From NCBI GenBank assembly GCA_963575745.1, contig CAUYUJ010015013.1, positions 296,834 to 360,833 on the forward strand: a stretch of DNA of 64,000 nt, read 5' to 3'. The notes under the pieces were generated by a model that worked only from the letters and a program-made list of their open reading frames with translations, had not been told where the DNA came from and did not search any database. This stretch comes from Prorocentrum cordatum (taxonomy: Eukaryota > Sar > Dinophyceae > Prorocentrales > Prorocentraceae). Below are positions 31,255 to 42,167 of the stretch, in pieces. The position numbers and the translations under genes were made by a program. The first letter of the stretch is position 1. The number at the start of each line of letters is the position of its first letter.

Positions 31255-31430
31255 TTATGACTTTCTTGATGTAGCTCGAGCTGCAGATGAGTTACAAAAC
31301 TGTTCGGCAGAACAATCGGAAGAAAACGATCAGGCGCGCTGAAGTATCTAGATGTCTGAACTCGCTCTGCTACCAGAACTGGAAGAGCTATTCGTACTCT
31401 GCTAATGTTTAAGAGATGGCGATGGCGTTC
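31255..31430 (+). repeat. Isolated unit of the 174-bp satellite
   Basis: Contains TCGAGCTGCAGATGAG, AAGTATCTAGATGTCTGAAC and TATTCGTACTCTGCTAATG, as in the main array, from which it is separated by about 700 bp. Confidence 0.8.
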
Positions 31431-31489
31431 TTGATGTTTTCCTTTTTCTGATTCTCTCCCCGATTTCTCTTTATGTTCCTTCTCCTCGT

Positions 31490-31770
31490 CCTCGTTGTCC
31501 TCCTCGCCACCCTTCATTTGCTCCGTCTCCTCGTTTTTCTTCTCCTCCTCTACCTCCTCCTCGTCGCTTTCCTCCCCTTTTATCACCATCATTATCATTA
31601 CTCATCATCAGTATCATCATCATCATTATAATCATCACCATCATCATCATCGTCCCTCTGCTCCCTCCACCCATCCCCCTACTGCTCGTCATCCTTCTCT
31701 TGCCCCTTTTCCCCCTCCTCCCTCCTCCTCAGCCTTCTCCATCTGCTTCTCCCCCTCACTGCTTCTTCTC
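31490..31770. repeat. CTC/ATC mixed pyrimidine array
   Basis: CTCCTC tract, then a short CATCAT tract at 31585-31650, then C-rich CCCCTCCTCC sequence. Confidence 0.85.
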
Positions 31771-32559
31771 CTCTACATTCCCCTCCATGAAACCGCGCCC
31801 TGGCGCGAGTGGAACGCGAGATTGCCCAGCCCGCATCTCACTCGTGCATAGACTTCCCGGCGGTAACGACGGTTCACCGCCGGCCCCCAGTTTGGGGGGC
31901 GCACTTGGGATCATAGGGGTTAGGGCTGGGCTACACATGTATATTTGAGGAACAAATTATCCGTAGTCGCTTCTGCCCAAGCAACTGTTCCTGCGAAGAC
32001 TAAATCAAAAAGAACGGATCCATCGCGCGCAGAATCTCCTTCAAGTTCGTCTTGCTACACAGTGCAGACCGGCCAGGATTTCTGGTCTGGATTGTTTTTT
32101 TTCTGTTCTCTGCGATAACTAGAGGGCAACGCAATGCCGGCCACTCTGGCGGCAATAACTGGAATGCGAAGGGCGGCGCGTCTAGCGGCAACTGCAGAGA
32201 GACCTGCCACCAAAGAAAGCAGCGCAAAATATGAGATGCACGTCCGGACTCTCGGGCCAACGGAAAAAGGCTCAAGGAGCGCGCGCGCATCGAGGCAGTT
32301 TTCTTTTTCTATGCACCTCTTTGCAATGATGTGCTCTCACAATTACACCGGACACCTGTGGAGGCCAGGCAAGACCGTGGCCCCAGAAGAGGGCGCAATA
32401 AAAATCAAGGAAAAAACTCAATCATGCTGCACCTGACGCCCGGCCAGACCACGGCGACGAGACATAGTGAATGAAAAACAACTAAGCGAACCGAAATAGC
32501 ACGATGTGGTAGCCACTGCGGGGAGCTATTTTTGTCCTACAAGTGCGGGCGGTAATGGC
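31771..32559. other. Unique DNA, no gene supported
   Basis: Short ORFs on both strands (up to 100 codons, 32134-32436 plus) show no domain. Confidence 0.5.
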
Positions 32560-33010
32560 TTCTAGTTGCCCTTGGTGTCTTGATGCGCGGCCCTTGGGGA
32601 TCATCGTGGCCATCGCTTCTGGCCGCGCTCGGCCCGAGTGACTCCCTCGCGGCTGTTTCTCCTGGGCCAAAAGCACTGGTTCGAGCCGAAGTTTACAAGG
32701 GGGTGCGGTAGAGGAGGAGGGCAAACGGCGCTCGCGTCAAATCTGATGTCCAACCTTTCCCCCATGCCTTACCGTTGCGCGGACAACCCGCGGGCTTCCC
32801 CAATCTCGCAGTGAGCCTCGGGTTTTCTCGCGGCCGATTTTTCTGCAGCCCAGGGCAGCGGTTTGAGCCGAAGGGGGGTCGCAGAGGCCAAACTAGGAGC
32901 ACTCGCGTCATATACGATGCCCCACCCCTCCCGCCCATCCTCTGCCGCTGGCTGGAAACCCCGCGCGTTTACCCGGCGCCTATTTCATATTCGAGTCTGG
33001 GGGGTCGGGC
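32560..33010 (+). repeat. ~182-bp tandem duplication
   Basis: GGTTCGAGCCGAAG at 32678 and GGTTTGAGCCGAAG at 32860 anchor two diverged units. Shared parts include CTC.CGGC.G.TTTTTCT, GGGCC/GCAG.GCCCAGGGC and CTCGCGTCA.AT..GATG.CC. Confidence 0.65.
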
Positions 33011-33262
33011 GGGGGGCCAGCGGAGCTGGATAAATATATTCAACAGCTAGGCGCGCAGCAACGCCGCGGAGCGGCGATGGAGGTGAAGCGTAGGAAACTC
33101 TGCTCAACCGCGCGCTCCGAGCGGGCCCTGACGGCCCAAATATGTAATCATGAATCGGGAAGCCGAGGGAGAAATTCACCCCAACCGCTTCAGAACATTC
33201 AAAAATTGCATTACAATAAGTCTCTGTGTCATCTCACACCTCGGGCGCTCCAGTGGCTGATT

Positions 33263-34356
33263 ACCTAACAGCTTGTTCTGATAGGTTTCTAGTGGGGTCA
33301 AAAGAGAGCAGCAGATGACTCCACAGGGGGGTCTGGGCGGGTGCCGGACAGGGTGCCGCAGAAGTCGTTTTAAGCCAACAGTCACACACTTTGTGCTCTT
33401 CGACCTCCCAGAACTCCATTCCCGGGCCACATTCTGAATGCCCGGAGCCAACTGTAGGCCACTTCGTGCTCTTCGACTTCCCAGAACTCCATTCCCGGGC
33501 CACATTTTGAATGCCCGGAGCCAACTGTAGGCCACTTCGTGCTCTTCGAGTCCCAGAACTCCATTCCCGGGCCACATTTTGAATGCCCGGAGCCAACTGT
33601 AGGCCACTTCGTGCTCTTCGAGTTCCCAGAACTCCATTCCCGGGCCACATTTTGGATGCCCGGGGCCAACTGTAGGCCACTTCGTGCTCTTCGAGGTCCC
33701 AGAACTCCATTCTCGGGCCACATTTTGGATGCCCAGAGCCAACTGTAGGCCACTTCGTGGTCTTCGAGTTCCCAGAACTCCATTCCTGGGCATGATTTTG
33801 AATGCCCGGAGCCAACTGTAGGCCACTTCGTGTTCTTCGAGTTCCCAGAACTCCATTCCCGGGCCACATTTTGAATGCTGAGGCAGGCTGAGGCTGAGGC
33901 TGAGGCAGGCTGAGGCTGAGGGCTGAGGCTGAGGCCGAGGCTGAAGGCAGACTGAGGCTGAGGCTGAGGCTGAGGCTGAGGCTGAGGCTGAGGCTGAGGC
34001 TGAGGCAGGCTGAGGCTGAGGCTGAGGCAGGCTGATGCTGAGGCAGGCTGAGGCTGAGGCTGAGGCTGATGCAGGCTGAGGCTGAGGCAGGCTGAGGCTG
34101 AGGCCGAGGCTGAAGGCAGACTGAAGCTGAGGCTGAAGCAGGCTGAGGCTGAGGCTGAGGCAGGCTGAGGCTGAGGCAGGCTGAGGCTGAGGCTGTGACT
34201 GCGACTGCCGTTGCCGCTGCGACTGTCATCGCGAATGCGACTACGACTGCGAGAACAGCAGAATTCTACAACTGGATTCTCATCTGAATCTTAAGGGGAA
34301 TGCTTCCAGATATGCTCCTACACATCGCTGTTAGGTTGCTTTGCCGGGATAATTTT
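33263..34356 (+). repeat. Higher-order repeat unit 1 (~1.09 kb)
   Basis: Starts ACCTAACAGCTTGTTCTGAT, then ~120 bp of leader. About six and a half copies of a 73-bp unit follow (CCAGAACTCCATTCCCGGGC, CACATTTTGAATGCCCGGAG, CCAACTGTAGGCCACTTCGT), then a GAGGCT/GCAGGCT hexamer-type array (33875-34190). A unique tail from GTGACTGCGACTGCCGTTGC to GCTTTGCCGGGATAATTTT closes the unit. The long minus-strand frames are produced by the 73-bp period. Confidence 0.9.
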
Positions 34357-35434
34357 ACCTAACAGCTTGTTCTGATAGGTTTCTAGTGGGGTCAAAAGAG
34401 AGCAGCAGATGACTCCACAGGGGGGTCTGGGCGGGTGCCGGACAGGGTGCCGCAGAAGTCGTTTTAAGCCAACAGTCACACACTTCGTGCTCTTCGACCT
34501 CCCAGAACTCCATTCCCGGGCCACATTCTGAATGCCCGGAGCCAACTGTAGGCCACTTCGTGCTCTTCGAGTCCCCAGAACTCCATTCCCGGGCCACATT
34601 TTGAATGCCCGGAGCCAACTGTAGGCCACTTCGTGCTCTTCGAGTTCCCAGAACTCCATTCCCGGGCCACATTTTGAATGCCCGGAGCCAACTGTAAGCC
34701 ACTTCGTGGTCTTCGAGTTCCCAGAACTCCATTCCCGGGCCACATTTTGGATGCCCGGAGCCAACTGTAGGCCACTTCGTGCTCTTCGAGTTCCCAGAAC
34801 TCCATTCCGGGCCACATTTTTGAATGCCCGGAGCCAACTGTAGGCCACTTCGTGGTCTTCGAGTTCCCAGAACTCCATTCCTGGGCATGATTTTGAATGC
34901 CCGGAGCCAACTGTAGGCCACTTCGTGTTCTTCGAGTTCCCAGAACTCCATTCCCGGGCCACATTTTGAATGCTGAGGCAGGCTGATGCTGAGGCTGAGG
35001 CAGGCTGAGGCTGAGGCAGGCTGAGGCTGAGGCCGAGGCTGAAGGCAGACTGAGGCTGAGGCTGAAGCAGGCTGAGGCTGAGGCTGAGGCAGGCTGAGGC
35101 TGAGGCTGAGGCAGGCTGATGCTGAGGCAGGCTGAGGCTGAGGCTGAGGCTGATGCAGGCTGAGGCTGAGGCAGCCTGAGGCTGACGCCGAGGCTGAAGG
35201 CAGACTGAAGCTGAGGCTGAAGCAGGCTGAGGCTGAGGCTGAGGCAGGCTGAGGCTGAGGCAGGCTGAGGCTGTGACTGTGACTGCCGTTGCCACTGCGA
35301 CTGTCATCGCGAATGCGACTACGACTGCGAGAACAACAGAATTCTACAACTGGATTATCATCTGAATCTTAAGGGGAATGCTTCCAGATATGTTCCTACA
35401 CATCGCTGTTAGGTTGCTTTGCCGGGATAATTTT
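34357..35434 (+). repeat. Higher-order repeat unit 2 (~1.08 kb)
   Basis: Same order as unit 1: leader, 73-bp units (34480-34970), GAGGCT array (34971-35270) and unique tail. The leader and tail are nearly identical to unit 1. Confidence 0.9.
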
Positions 35435-37602
35435 AACTAACAGCGAAGACTGATAGGTTTCTAGAGGTGTCAAAAGAGAGCATCTGATGACTCAGAAGGG
35501 AGGTCTGGGCGGCATCCGGACAGCGAGGGCCGGGCTCAGGGCCGGGCTCGTTTTAAGCAAACAGTCACACACTTCGTGCTCTTCGACCTCCCAGAACTCC
35601 ATTCCCGGGCCACATTTTGAATGCCCGGAGCCAACTGTAAGCCACTTCGTGCTCTACGACTTCCCAGAACTCCATTCCCGGGCCACATTTTGGATGCTCG
35701 GAGCCAACTGTAGGCCACTTCGTGCTCTTCGACTTCCCAGAATTCCATTCCCGGGCCACATGTTGGATGCTCGGAGCCAACTGTAGGCCACTTCGTGCTC
35801 TTCGATTTCCCAGAACTCCATTCCCGGGCCACATTTTGGATGCCCGGAGCCAACTGTAGGCCACTTCGTGCTCTTCGAGTTCCCAGAACTCCATTCCCTG
35901 GCCACATTTTGATGCCCGAGCCAACTGTAGGCCACTTCGTGGTCTTCGAGTTCCCAGAACTCCATTCCTGGGCATGATTTTGAATGCCCGGGGCCAGCTG
36001 TAGGCCACTTCGTGTTCTTCGAGTTCCCAGAATTCAATTCCCGGGCCACATTTTGAATGTTGAGGCAGGCTGATGCTGAGGCTGAGGCAGGCTGAGGCTG
36101 AGGCAGGCTGAGGCTGAGGCCAAGGCTGAAGGCAGACTGAGGCTGAGGCTGAAGCAGGCTGAGGCTTAGGCTGAGGCAGGTGAGGCTGAGGCAGGCTGAT
36201 GCTGTGGTCTGAGGCTGGGCTGATGCTGAGGCAGGCTGAGGCTTGAGGCTGAGGCTTGAGGCAGGCTGATGCTGAGGCAGGCTGAGGCTGAGGGCTGAGG
36301 CTGAGGCAGGCTGAGGCTGAGGCCGAGGCTGAAGGCAGACTGAGGCTGAGGCTGAAGCAGGCTGAGGCTGAGGCTGAGGCAGGCTGAGGCTGAGGCTGAG
36401 GCAGGCTGATGCTGAGGCAGGCTGAGGCTGAGGCTGAGGCTGATGCAGGCTGAGGCTGAGCAGGCTGAGGCTGAGGCCGAGGCCGACGGCAGATTGAGGC
36501 TGAGGCTGAAGCAGGCTGAGGCTGAGGCAGAGGCAGGCTGAGGCTGAGGCTGAGGCAGGCTGATGCTGAGGCAGGAAGGCAGGCTGAGGCTGAGGCAGGC
36601 TGATGCAGGCTGAGGCTGAGGCAGGCTGAGGCTGAGGCCGAGGCTGAAGGCAGACTGAGGCTGAGGCTGAAGCAGGCTGGCTGAGGCTGAGGCAGGCAGG
36701 CTGAGGCTGAGGCAGGCTGATGAGGCAGGCTGAGGCTGAGGCTGAGGCTGATGCAGGCTGAGGCTAAGGCTGAGCAGGCTGAGGCTGAGGCTGAGGCTGC
36801 AGGCTGAGGCTGAGGCTGAGGCAGGCTGAGGCTGAGGCTGAGGCTGCAGGCTGAGGCTGAGGCTGAGGCTGAGATGCTGAGGCAAGGCTGAGGCTGAGGC
36901 TGAGGCTGATGCAGGCTGAGGCTGAGGCAGGCTGAGGCTGAGGCCGAGGCTGAAGGCAGACTGAGGCTGAGGCTGAAGCAGGCTGAGGCTGAGGCTGAGG
37001 CAGGCTGAGGCTGAGGCTGAGGCTGAGGCTGATGCTGAGGCAGGCTGAGGCTGAGGCTGAGGCTGATGCAGGCTGAGGCTGAGGCAGGCTGAGGCTGAGG
37101 CCGAGGCTGTAGGCAGACTGAGGCTGAGGCTGAAGCAGGCTGAGGCTGAGGCTGAGGCTGAGGCAGGCTGAGGCTGAGGCTGAGGCAGGCTGATGCTGAG
37201 GCAGGCTGAGGCTGAGGCTGAGGCTGAGCAGGCTGAGGCTGAGGCTGAGGCAGGCTGAGGCTGAGGCTGAGGCAGGCTGATGCTGAGGCTGAGGCTGAGG
37301 CTGAGGCTGATGCAGGCTGAGGCTGAGGCAGGCTGAGGCTGAGGCCGAGGCTGAAGGCAGACTGAGGCTGAGGCTGAAGCAGGCTGAGGCTGAGGCTGAG
37401 GCAGGCTGAGGCTGAGGCTGAGGCAGACTTAGGCTGAGGCTGTGACTGCGACTGCCGTTGCCGCTGCGACTGTCATCGCGAATGCGACTACGACTGCGAG
37501 AACAGCAGAATTCTACAACTGGGTTCTCATTTGAATCTTAAGGGGAATGCTTCCAGATATGCTCCTACACATCGCTGTTAGGTTGCTTCGCCGGAACAAT
37601 TT
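35435..37602 (+). repeat. Higher-order repeat unit 3 (~2.17 kb, expanded)
   Basis: The leader is more diverged (AACTAACAGCGAAGACTGAT). 73-bp units lie at 35570-36055. The GAGGCT array is expanded to about 1.38 kb (36056-37440) and contains its own superstructure: GAGGCCGAGGCTGAAGGCAG blocks recur every ~180-300 bp. The unique tail at 37441-37602 matches units 1 and 2, so the expansion is internal. Confidence 0.9.
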
Positions 37603-38186
37603 TGCGCGGGGCCCAAATTAACGCTGCGAGCCGAAGGGTGCGGAGGAGAGCGGGGGGGCACGGAGAAGAGGGAGGGCGGGCGGGGGACAACAATGCGACG
37701 GGACAGGGGGCGGGGCAGGGCGAGGGCAGAGGGAGAGGGGGGAGAGATAAGAGGCAAGGAAGGGCAGGTCGCACCGCGAAGGCGCAGGCCCTGGGGGCAC
37801 AAAGAATCGGGCAAAGAAATCACTGCAACATGATATGGATGAAGGCCTAGGCGCTGGGGTCAGGTGTAGGTGCCCCGCGTGCACGTCGCACCATTTTTGT
37901 GACCCTGAACACCGTTCGGTTTCTCCCAAACGCTCGCGGGCGAGCTCCCAGAAGCCGTAGGCCGTGTCGGACTGCACGACCTCGCATCTGTAAAAGTAAG
38001 GCGTGGCTACGGCCACCTGCGGGGGGCGCGGCGTGCAAATATCCCCCAAGGCCCAGGCGGGCCGCGATATCTCGCAGGTGAAAGCCGACGCAGGCGCGAC
38101 GCGGAGAACAGACCAGGCGGGGCGGAGATGGATGCGATCTGGAACGCGGAAAACCATCCCACGAACGAGGCGCTACACGGGCAGTC
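37603..38186. other. GC-rich 3' flank of the next gene, nothing recognised
   Basis: 37640-37760 is G-rich. 37850-38150 on the minus strand has an open frame without a domain, following the stop of the neighbouring pseudogene. Confidence 0.5.
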
Positions 38187-40535
38187 TCAGCGAATCTTCG
38201 ACAGATCGCCGAAGAGCGCCTTCATCGCCCCCGACGTCTTCGAAGCCACGGGCAGCGTCTCCTGGGGCTTCAGCGCCAGGTGCTCGCGCGCGATATCCCG
38301 CTCGGTGCCCTTGGCGTCCCCTGTCAGCATGTGCACCCTTGTTTTCTTCGCGTTCACATTGATCACGCGGGCGCTCTGCCCGTCCAGCTTCTCCTTGTCG
38401 TCTCTGCCCTTCGCGGTCGTCGCCGACGGAAGGGATATGACGACAACGTCATCGGGCCCCAACTTCTTCAGCTTCTGATCGGGCATCGTCGCCTGGGCGG
38501 CGGGCCCCCCCGCCCCCAGGTCCGACGCCGTCGGCGCGGCCGCCGCCGACGCGCCCGCGGCAACGGCCGCTTCGGGCGCCCCCGCCCCCGCACCTGGCGC
38601 CGCGGGCACGCTGGCTGCGTCGGCCGCCTTCGCCGGGTCGACAAGCGGCGCGGCCGCGGCGCCGCTGGGCCCCTGGGGATCCCCCGTCGCCTTCGCCGCC
38701 CCGACGGCCTCCGCGGCCGCGGCGACGCCGGCATCCCCCGGGCCCTCTGGAGGTTTCTTCCCCGCCCCTCCACGAAAGAGAGCAGGGCCGACACGGCCGG
38801 GAAGAACGCCGGGCCCTCCTGGAATTGCTTCATCAAGGCCTTCTGCGCACCCAAGCTCTTCGCCATCAGCTGCAACGGCTGCGCGTTGTCCTCCTTCAGG
38901 CACTCATCGGACCAGTCTGCGGCGGCCTGCCCCTCCTCCGTGACGACGTTCCTCGCCTTGGCTGCCTCAAGAAAACGCGCCTCCGCCAGCCCGGCAACCG
39001 CCGAGTCGCCGCCAGACGACGCCACGGCCTGCAACTTCTTGAAATCGGAGAGCAATAACTTCAAGGCGCCGCACGGGATGCCCATCTCCCCGATGTCGCA
39101 GCTGGCCAACTTCGCGCCCCACTCCAACAACTCTGTCGCGGTAAGCAAGGCGGTGCCCGCCACAGCGTTGTAAAATTTACGCAGGGGGGTCTGATCATCT
39201 TTGGGGCACCACTGTTCCAGCAGATCCATCCGAGAGCCGTCCTCCAGGAAGTACTGGATCCTGGCGTTGCCAGCGGGCGTCTCCAGGAAGGCGCGGATGC
39301 CCTCCAGCTCTTTCACCATGTCCCCCGCGCCTGACTTTTCCACGGTCGGCAAGAACTTCATAATGTCAGCCAGGCGCACCGCGTTCTCCTTCACCGCAGA
39401 CTGCTTCATCGCCCTGAACATGGCCACCACGCGCTGCGCGTAGAAGTCCTGGTAGAGCTTGCTGCCCCGGAACATTCGCCGCCCGGTCATGTCCAGCCCT
39501 TCGAGCTCGAAGGCTGTCACCTTCTGGGGATCCGCCTTCGCGAGCTCGAAGATGGCGCCGAAAAGCTTCGAAGGGCGCAACTCCACGCTTCTCGCAGAGG
39601 CTCTTCACCGCCTGCAGCGGCCCCACCACCTTCGGCAGCATCGGGTACCACGGCGCCTCGAGCAACTCCTGGACGACGAACTTCAAATACTCTTCCGCGC
39701 ACCAGGGGACCTTGCTCCCTGCCTGGCCGCAGCCCGCCACGTAGTCCTCGCACTCCGCCAAACCGAAGCAGACCGTCTGGTGGTCCCAAGGGTTGCCCGC
39801 CCAGAACCTCCGCTACTTTACGGCTTGAGCTGTCGCCAACGCAATCTTCTCGAAAGTCCGCTCTTCCGACTGCCCTGGCTCGCCTGCCGGCGACATGAGT
39901 TTCGCGCTCGCACTGGTTATGGCCCCCGCGACGGCCGCGGGCGCCGCCCCCTGGCCGCCCGTCGCACTTTTCTTGGGGGGTGGGCGCAGCCGCGGGCTCG
40001 GCCTCCTGGCTGGCCATGGCGCCCGCGGTAGCCCTGGGGGCGGCCCCCGGCTTGGCGCGACTATACTGCCAAGGACAGGGTCGCCAGCCGCGCCCCCCTG
40101 TGCACCTACCGCGGAGCTCTTGCAAGTGATGGGCACCATCGCAACGAACTCCCAGGCGCCGACCAAGTCTTCCCCCAGCCGCTTCCTTTCGACGCACTGG
40201 TCCACGAAGAACACGGATGAGGGGTCCACGTCGTCGGGCCAATTCATCAGCTCCTCCAGTTGGACGAATACCTTCGAAGGCAAGGTGCCCTCCAGATCTG
40301 GAGCAACCATTTTCGGGGCTACCCGAATGGGGCGCTGCAACACGCCAGATTCCACCCGCCGTCTCTTCACCGCAATGGCCAACTTGTTTTCATCGAGCCG
40401 CTTCATGTTCAAGCGCCGCAGGGCCAAGTAGATGTTCGCCTCGTCGGATGCGTCGAAGTTTCCCATGCGCCCTACATTGGCGGTTGCCGTGCTCCGCTCC
40501 TCCTGTGTCACTGGCTTCCTCTTCAAAGCCCCCAT
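38187..40535 (-). pseudogene. Unrecognised gene with SH3-like C-terminus, frameshifted
   Basis: A likely start is the ATG at 40535 (MGALKRKPVTQEERSTAT). The frame encodes DEANIYLALRRLNMKRL and VFFVDQCVERKRLGEDLVGA, then an Ala/Pro-rich stretch that changes frame near 40060 and 39975. An in-frame TAG at 39813-39815 interrupts before DHQTVCFGLAECEDYV. A one-base shift near 39585 leads to ELRPSKLFGAIFELAK and a helical region to about 38780. Another shift near 38765 precedes an Ala/Pro linker and an SH3/KOW-like tail (LDGQSARVINVNAKKTRVHM, ending EHLALK). The total would be near 780 residues. I do not recognise the family; it may be a decayed element gene or a real gene with assembly indels. Confidence 0.55.
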
Positions 40536-40917
40536 CGATCTCCGAAGCGCCCGGCACCGCGGTCTTCTTCCACTTTGGTCGTTCAAGGCGCGCAGCGCTC
40601 TAGTAGACTTCCGCGCGCAAGACCCGCCCCAATGGCGCCTCAAACGCTAGCGGGTCTCGGATGAGCTTTGCCCAACAGCGTGCAAACAAAAAATCCTCCT
40701 CCTCCTGCCCCCCTGTCTCTGTCCTCTTACCCCTGGTCCCATTTCCTTCCTTCCGCCGCCTGCTCAGGCTGCGCCGCAAGCGCGTCAACGAATCCCCTGG
40801 CCCGCATCGCCCTCGCACCCCCCCCCCTCCTGCCCCCATAAGCGGGGTCTGGAAACACGAGGAAGGAAGCGAAAATGCAAGGGCAACGGCGGCCCGAGGA
40901 TTTGTTAACAGCGCCTT
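40536..40917. other. Upstream flank, no gene seen
   Basis: 5' flank of the unrecognised gene, unremarkable except for CCTCCTCCTC at 40694-40705. Confidence 0.5.
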
Positions 40918-41160
40918 CCGCCTTCCTCCTCCTCCTCCTCCTCCCCCTCCTCCTCATCCTCCTCCTCCTCCTCCTCCTCCTCTGAGCGTCCTCGCGTCCT
41001 CCTCCTCCTCCTCCGGGGGGGCGGGGCCGGGCCGGCGGGGCCGGGCCGGCGGGCCCCCCCCTCCTCCTCCTCCTCCTCCTCCTCCTCCTCCTCCTCCTCC
41101 TCCTCCTCCTCCTCCTCCTCCTCCTCTGCGCGTCCTCGCGCCCTCCTTCTCCTCCTCCTC
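40918..41160. repeat. (CTC)n arrays with duplicated GC spacer
   Basis: Two CTC arrays separated by GGGGGGGCGGGGCCGGGCC..., with a second copy of that spacer at 41160-41205. Each spacer is preceded by GCGTCCTCGCG, so the [CTC array + spacer] block is duplicated. Confidence 0.9.
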
Positions 41161-41199
41161 CGGGGGGGCGGGGCCGGGCCAGCGGGGCCGGGCCGGCGG

Positions 41200-41326
41200 G
41201 GCCGACGGCGGCGGCGACGGCGGCGGCGACAACGACCACGACGACGACGACGAGGACGGCGGCGGCGGCGACGACGACGACGCCGACAACGGCAGCGGCG
41301 GCGGCGGCGACGACGAGGACGACGGC

Positions 41327-41362
<36 letters not shown>

Positions 41363-41505
41363 CCCGACAACGGAAGCGGCGGCGGCGGCGCCCCCCGGGC
41401 AAGTTAACAAAACGCGACGACAACGACGACGACGACGGCGGCGGCGGCGACGACGACGACGACGCCGACAACGGCAGCGGCGGCGGCGGCGACGACGAGG
41501 ACGAC

Positions 41506-41542
<37 letters not shown>

Positions 41543-41773
41543 ACGACGACCGCGACAGCGGCAGCGGCGGCGGCGGCGCCCCCCAGGCAAATTAACAAAT
41601 CCTCTGGTCAAAAATCGAACGCACAATGATACGTCAAGAACGGCGACGACGACGACGACGACGGCAGCGACGGCGGCGGCGGCGGCGGCGGCGAGGTCGG
41701 GTCACAGCGGCGCCCCGCGGGCAAGTGAACAGATCCTCTGGTCAGGAATCGAAGCACAATGGTATGTCAAGGG

Positions 41774-41855
<82 letters not shown>

Positions 41856-41935
41856 ACGGCCGGGGAGGAGGGAGGAGAAGCGTGTCACTGCGACGATCGC
41901 GCCGCCAATCCCCACCGCGGGGCGGGCCCCGGGCG
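41200..41935. repeat. GAC/GGC arrays with conserved spacers
   Basis: Long (GGC)n(GAC)n tracts broken by spacers that begin GGGCAAGTTAACAAA at 41397, GGCAAATTAACAAATCCTCT at 41586 and GGGCAAGTGAACAGATCCTC at 41719. The latter two share CTCTGGTCA.GAATCGAA. An inverted relative lies at 40894 (GAGGATTTGTTAACAGCGCC). Frames of up to 299 codons here are artefacts. Confidence 0.85.
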
Positions 41936-41936
41936 G

Positions 41937-42134
41937 ATCACTAAGGGCCGCTAAGGGTCACTACGGGCCACGAAGGGCCACGAAGGGCCACTAACGGCCC
42001 AAGTAAGAACAAGTAAAAGTCACTGAATACATCGGAAACAACCGTAAACAGCCACTCAGGGCAGTTCAGCTCCGCACGAAGGATGTCAGAATTTCTTGTG
42101 GCCCGTAGTGGCCCCTAGCGGCCCTGAGTGGTCA
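41937..42134. repeat. GGGCCACT hairpin element
   Basis: Left arm 41937-41972 (CACTAAGGGCCGCTAAGGGT, CACTACGGGCCAC) and right arm 42098-42134 are inverted complements with few mismatches, around a ~125-bp interior. GGGCCACTAA-like words also occur at 12.9-13.1 kb and 48.15-48.19 kb. Confidence 0.75.
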
Positions 42135-42167
42135 TCCGTTCGTCCACGCACGCGCCCGCGCGCCTGG

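Noticed and set aside
32660-32880. tRNA-like GGTTCGAGCC at 32678 and 32860
   Set aside because: Part of a 182-bp duplication; no cloverleaf could be folded by eye.
33261-36885. Repetitive proteins with MWPGNGVLG, GPGMEFWE and LSLSLPQPQP units
   Set aside because: The 73-bp period is not a multiple of three, so the three peptides are the same DNA read in rotating frames; the Ser/Leu/Pro/Gln part is the GAGGCT array.
40661-41626. Ala/Arg/Asp/Gly-rich frames up to 299 codons
   Set aside because: Products of CTC, GAC and GGC arrays.
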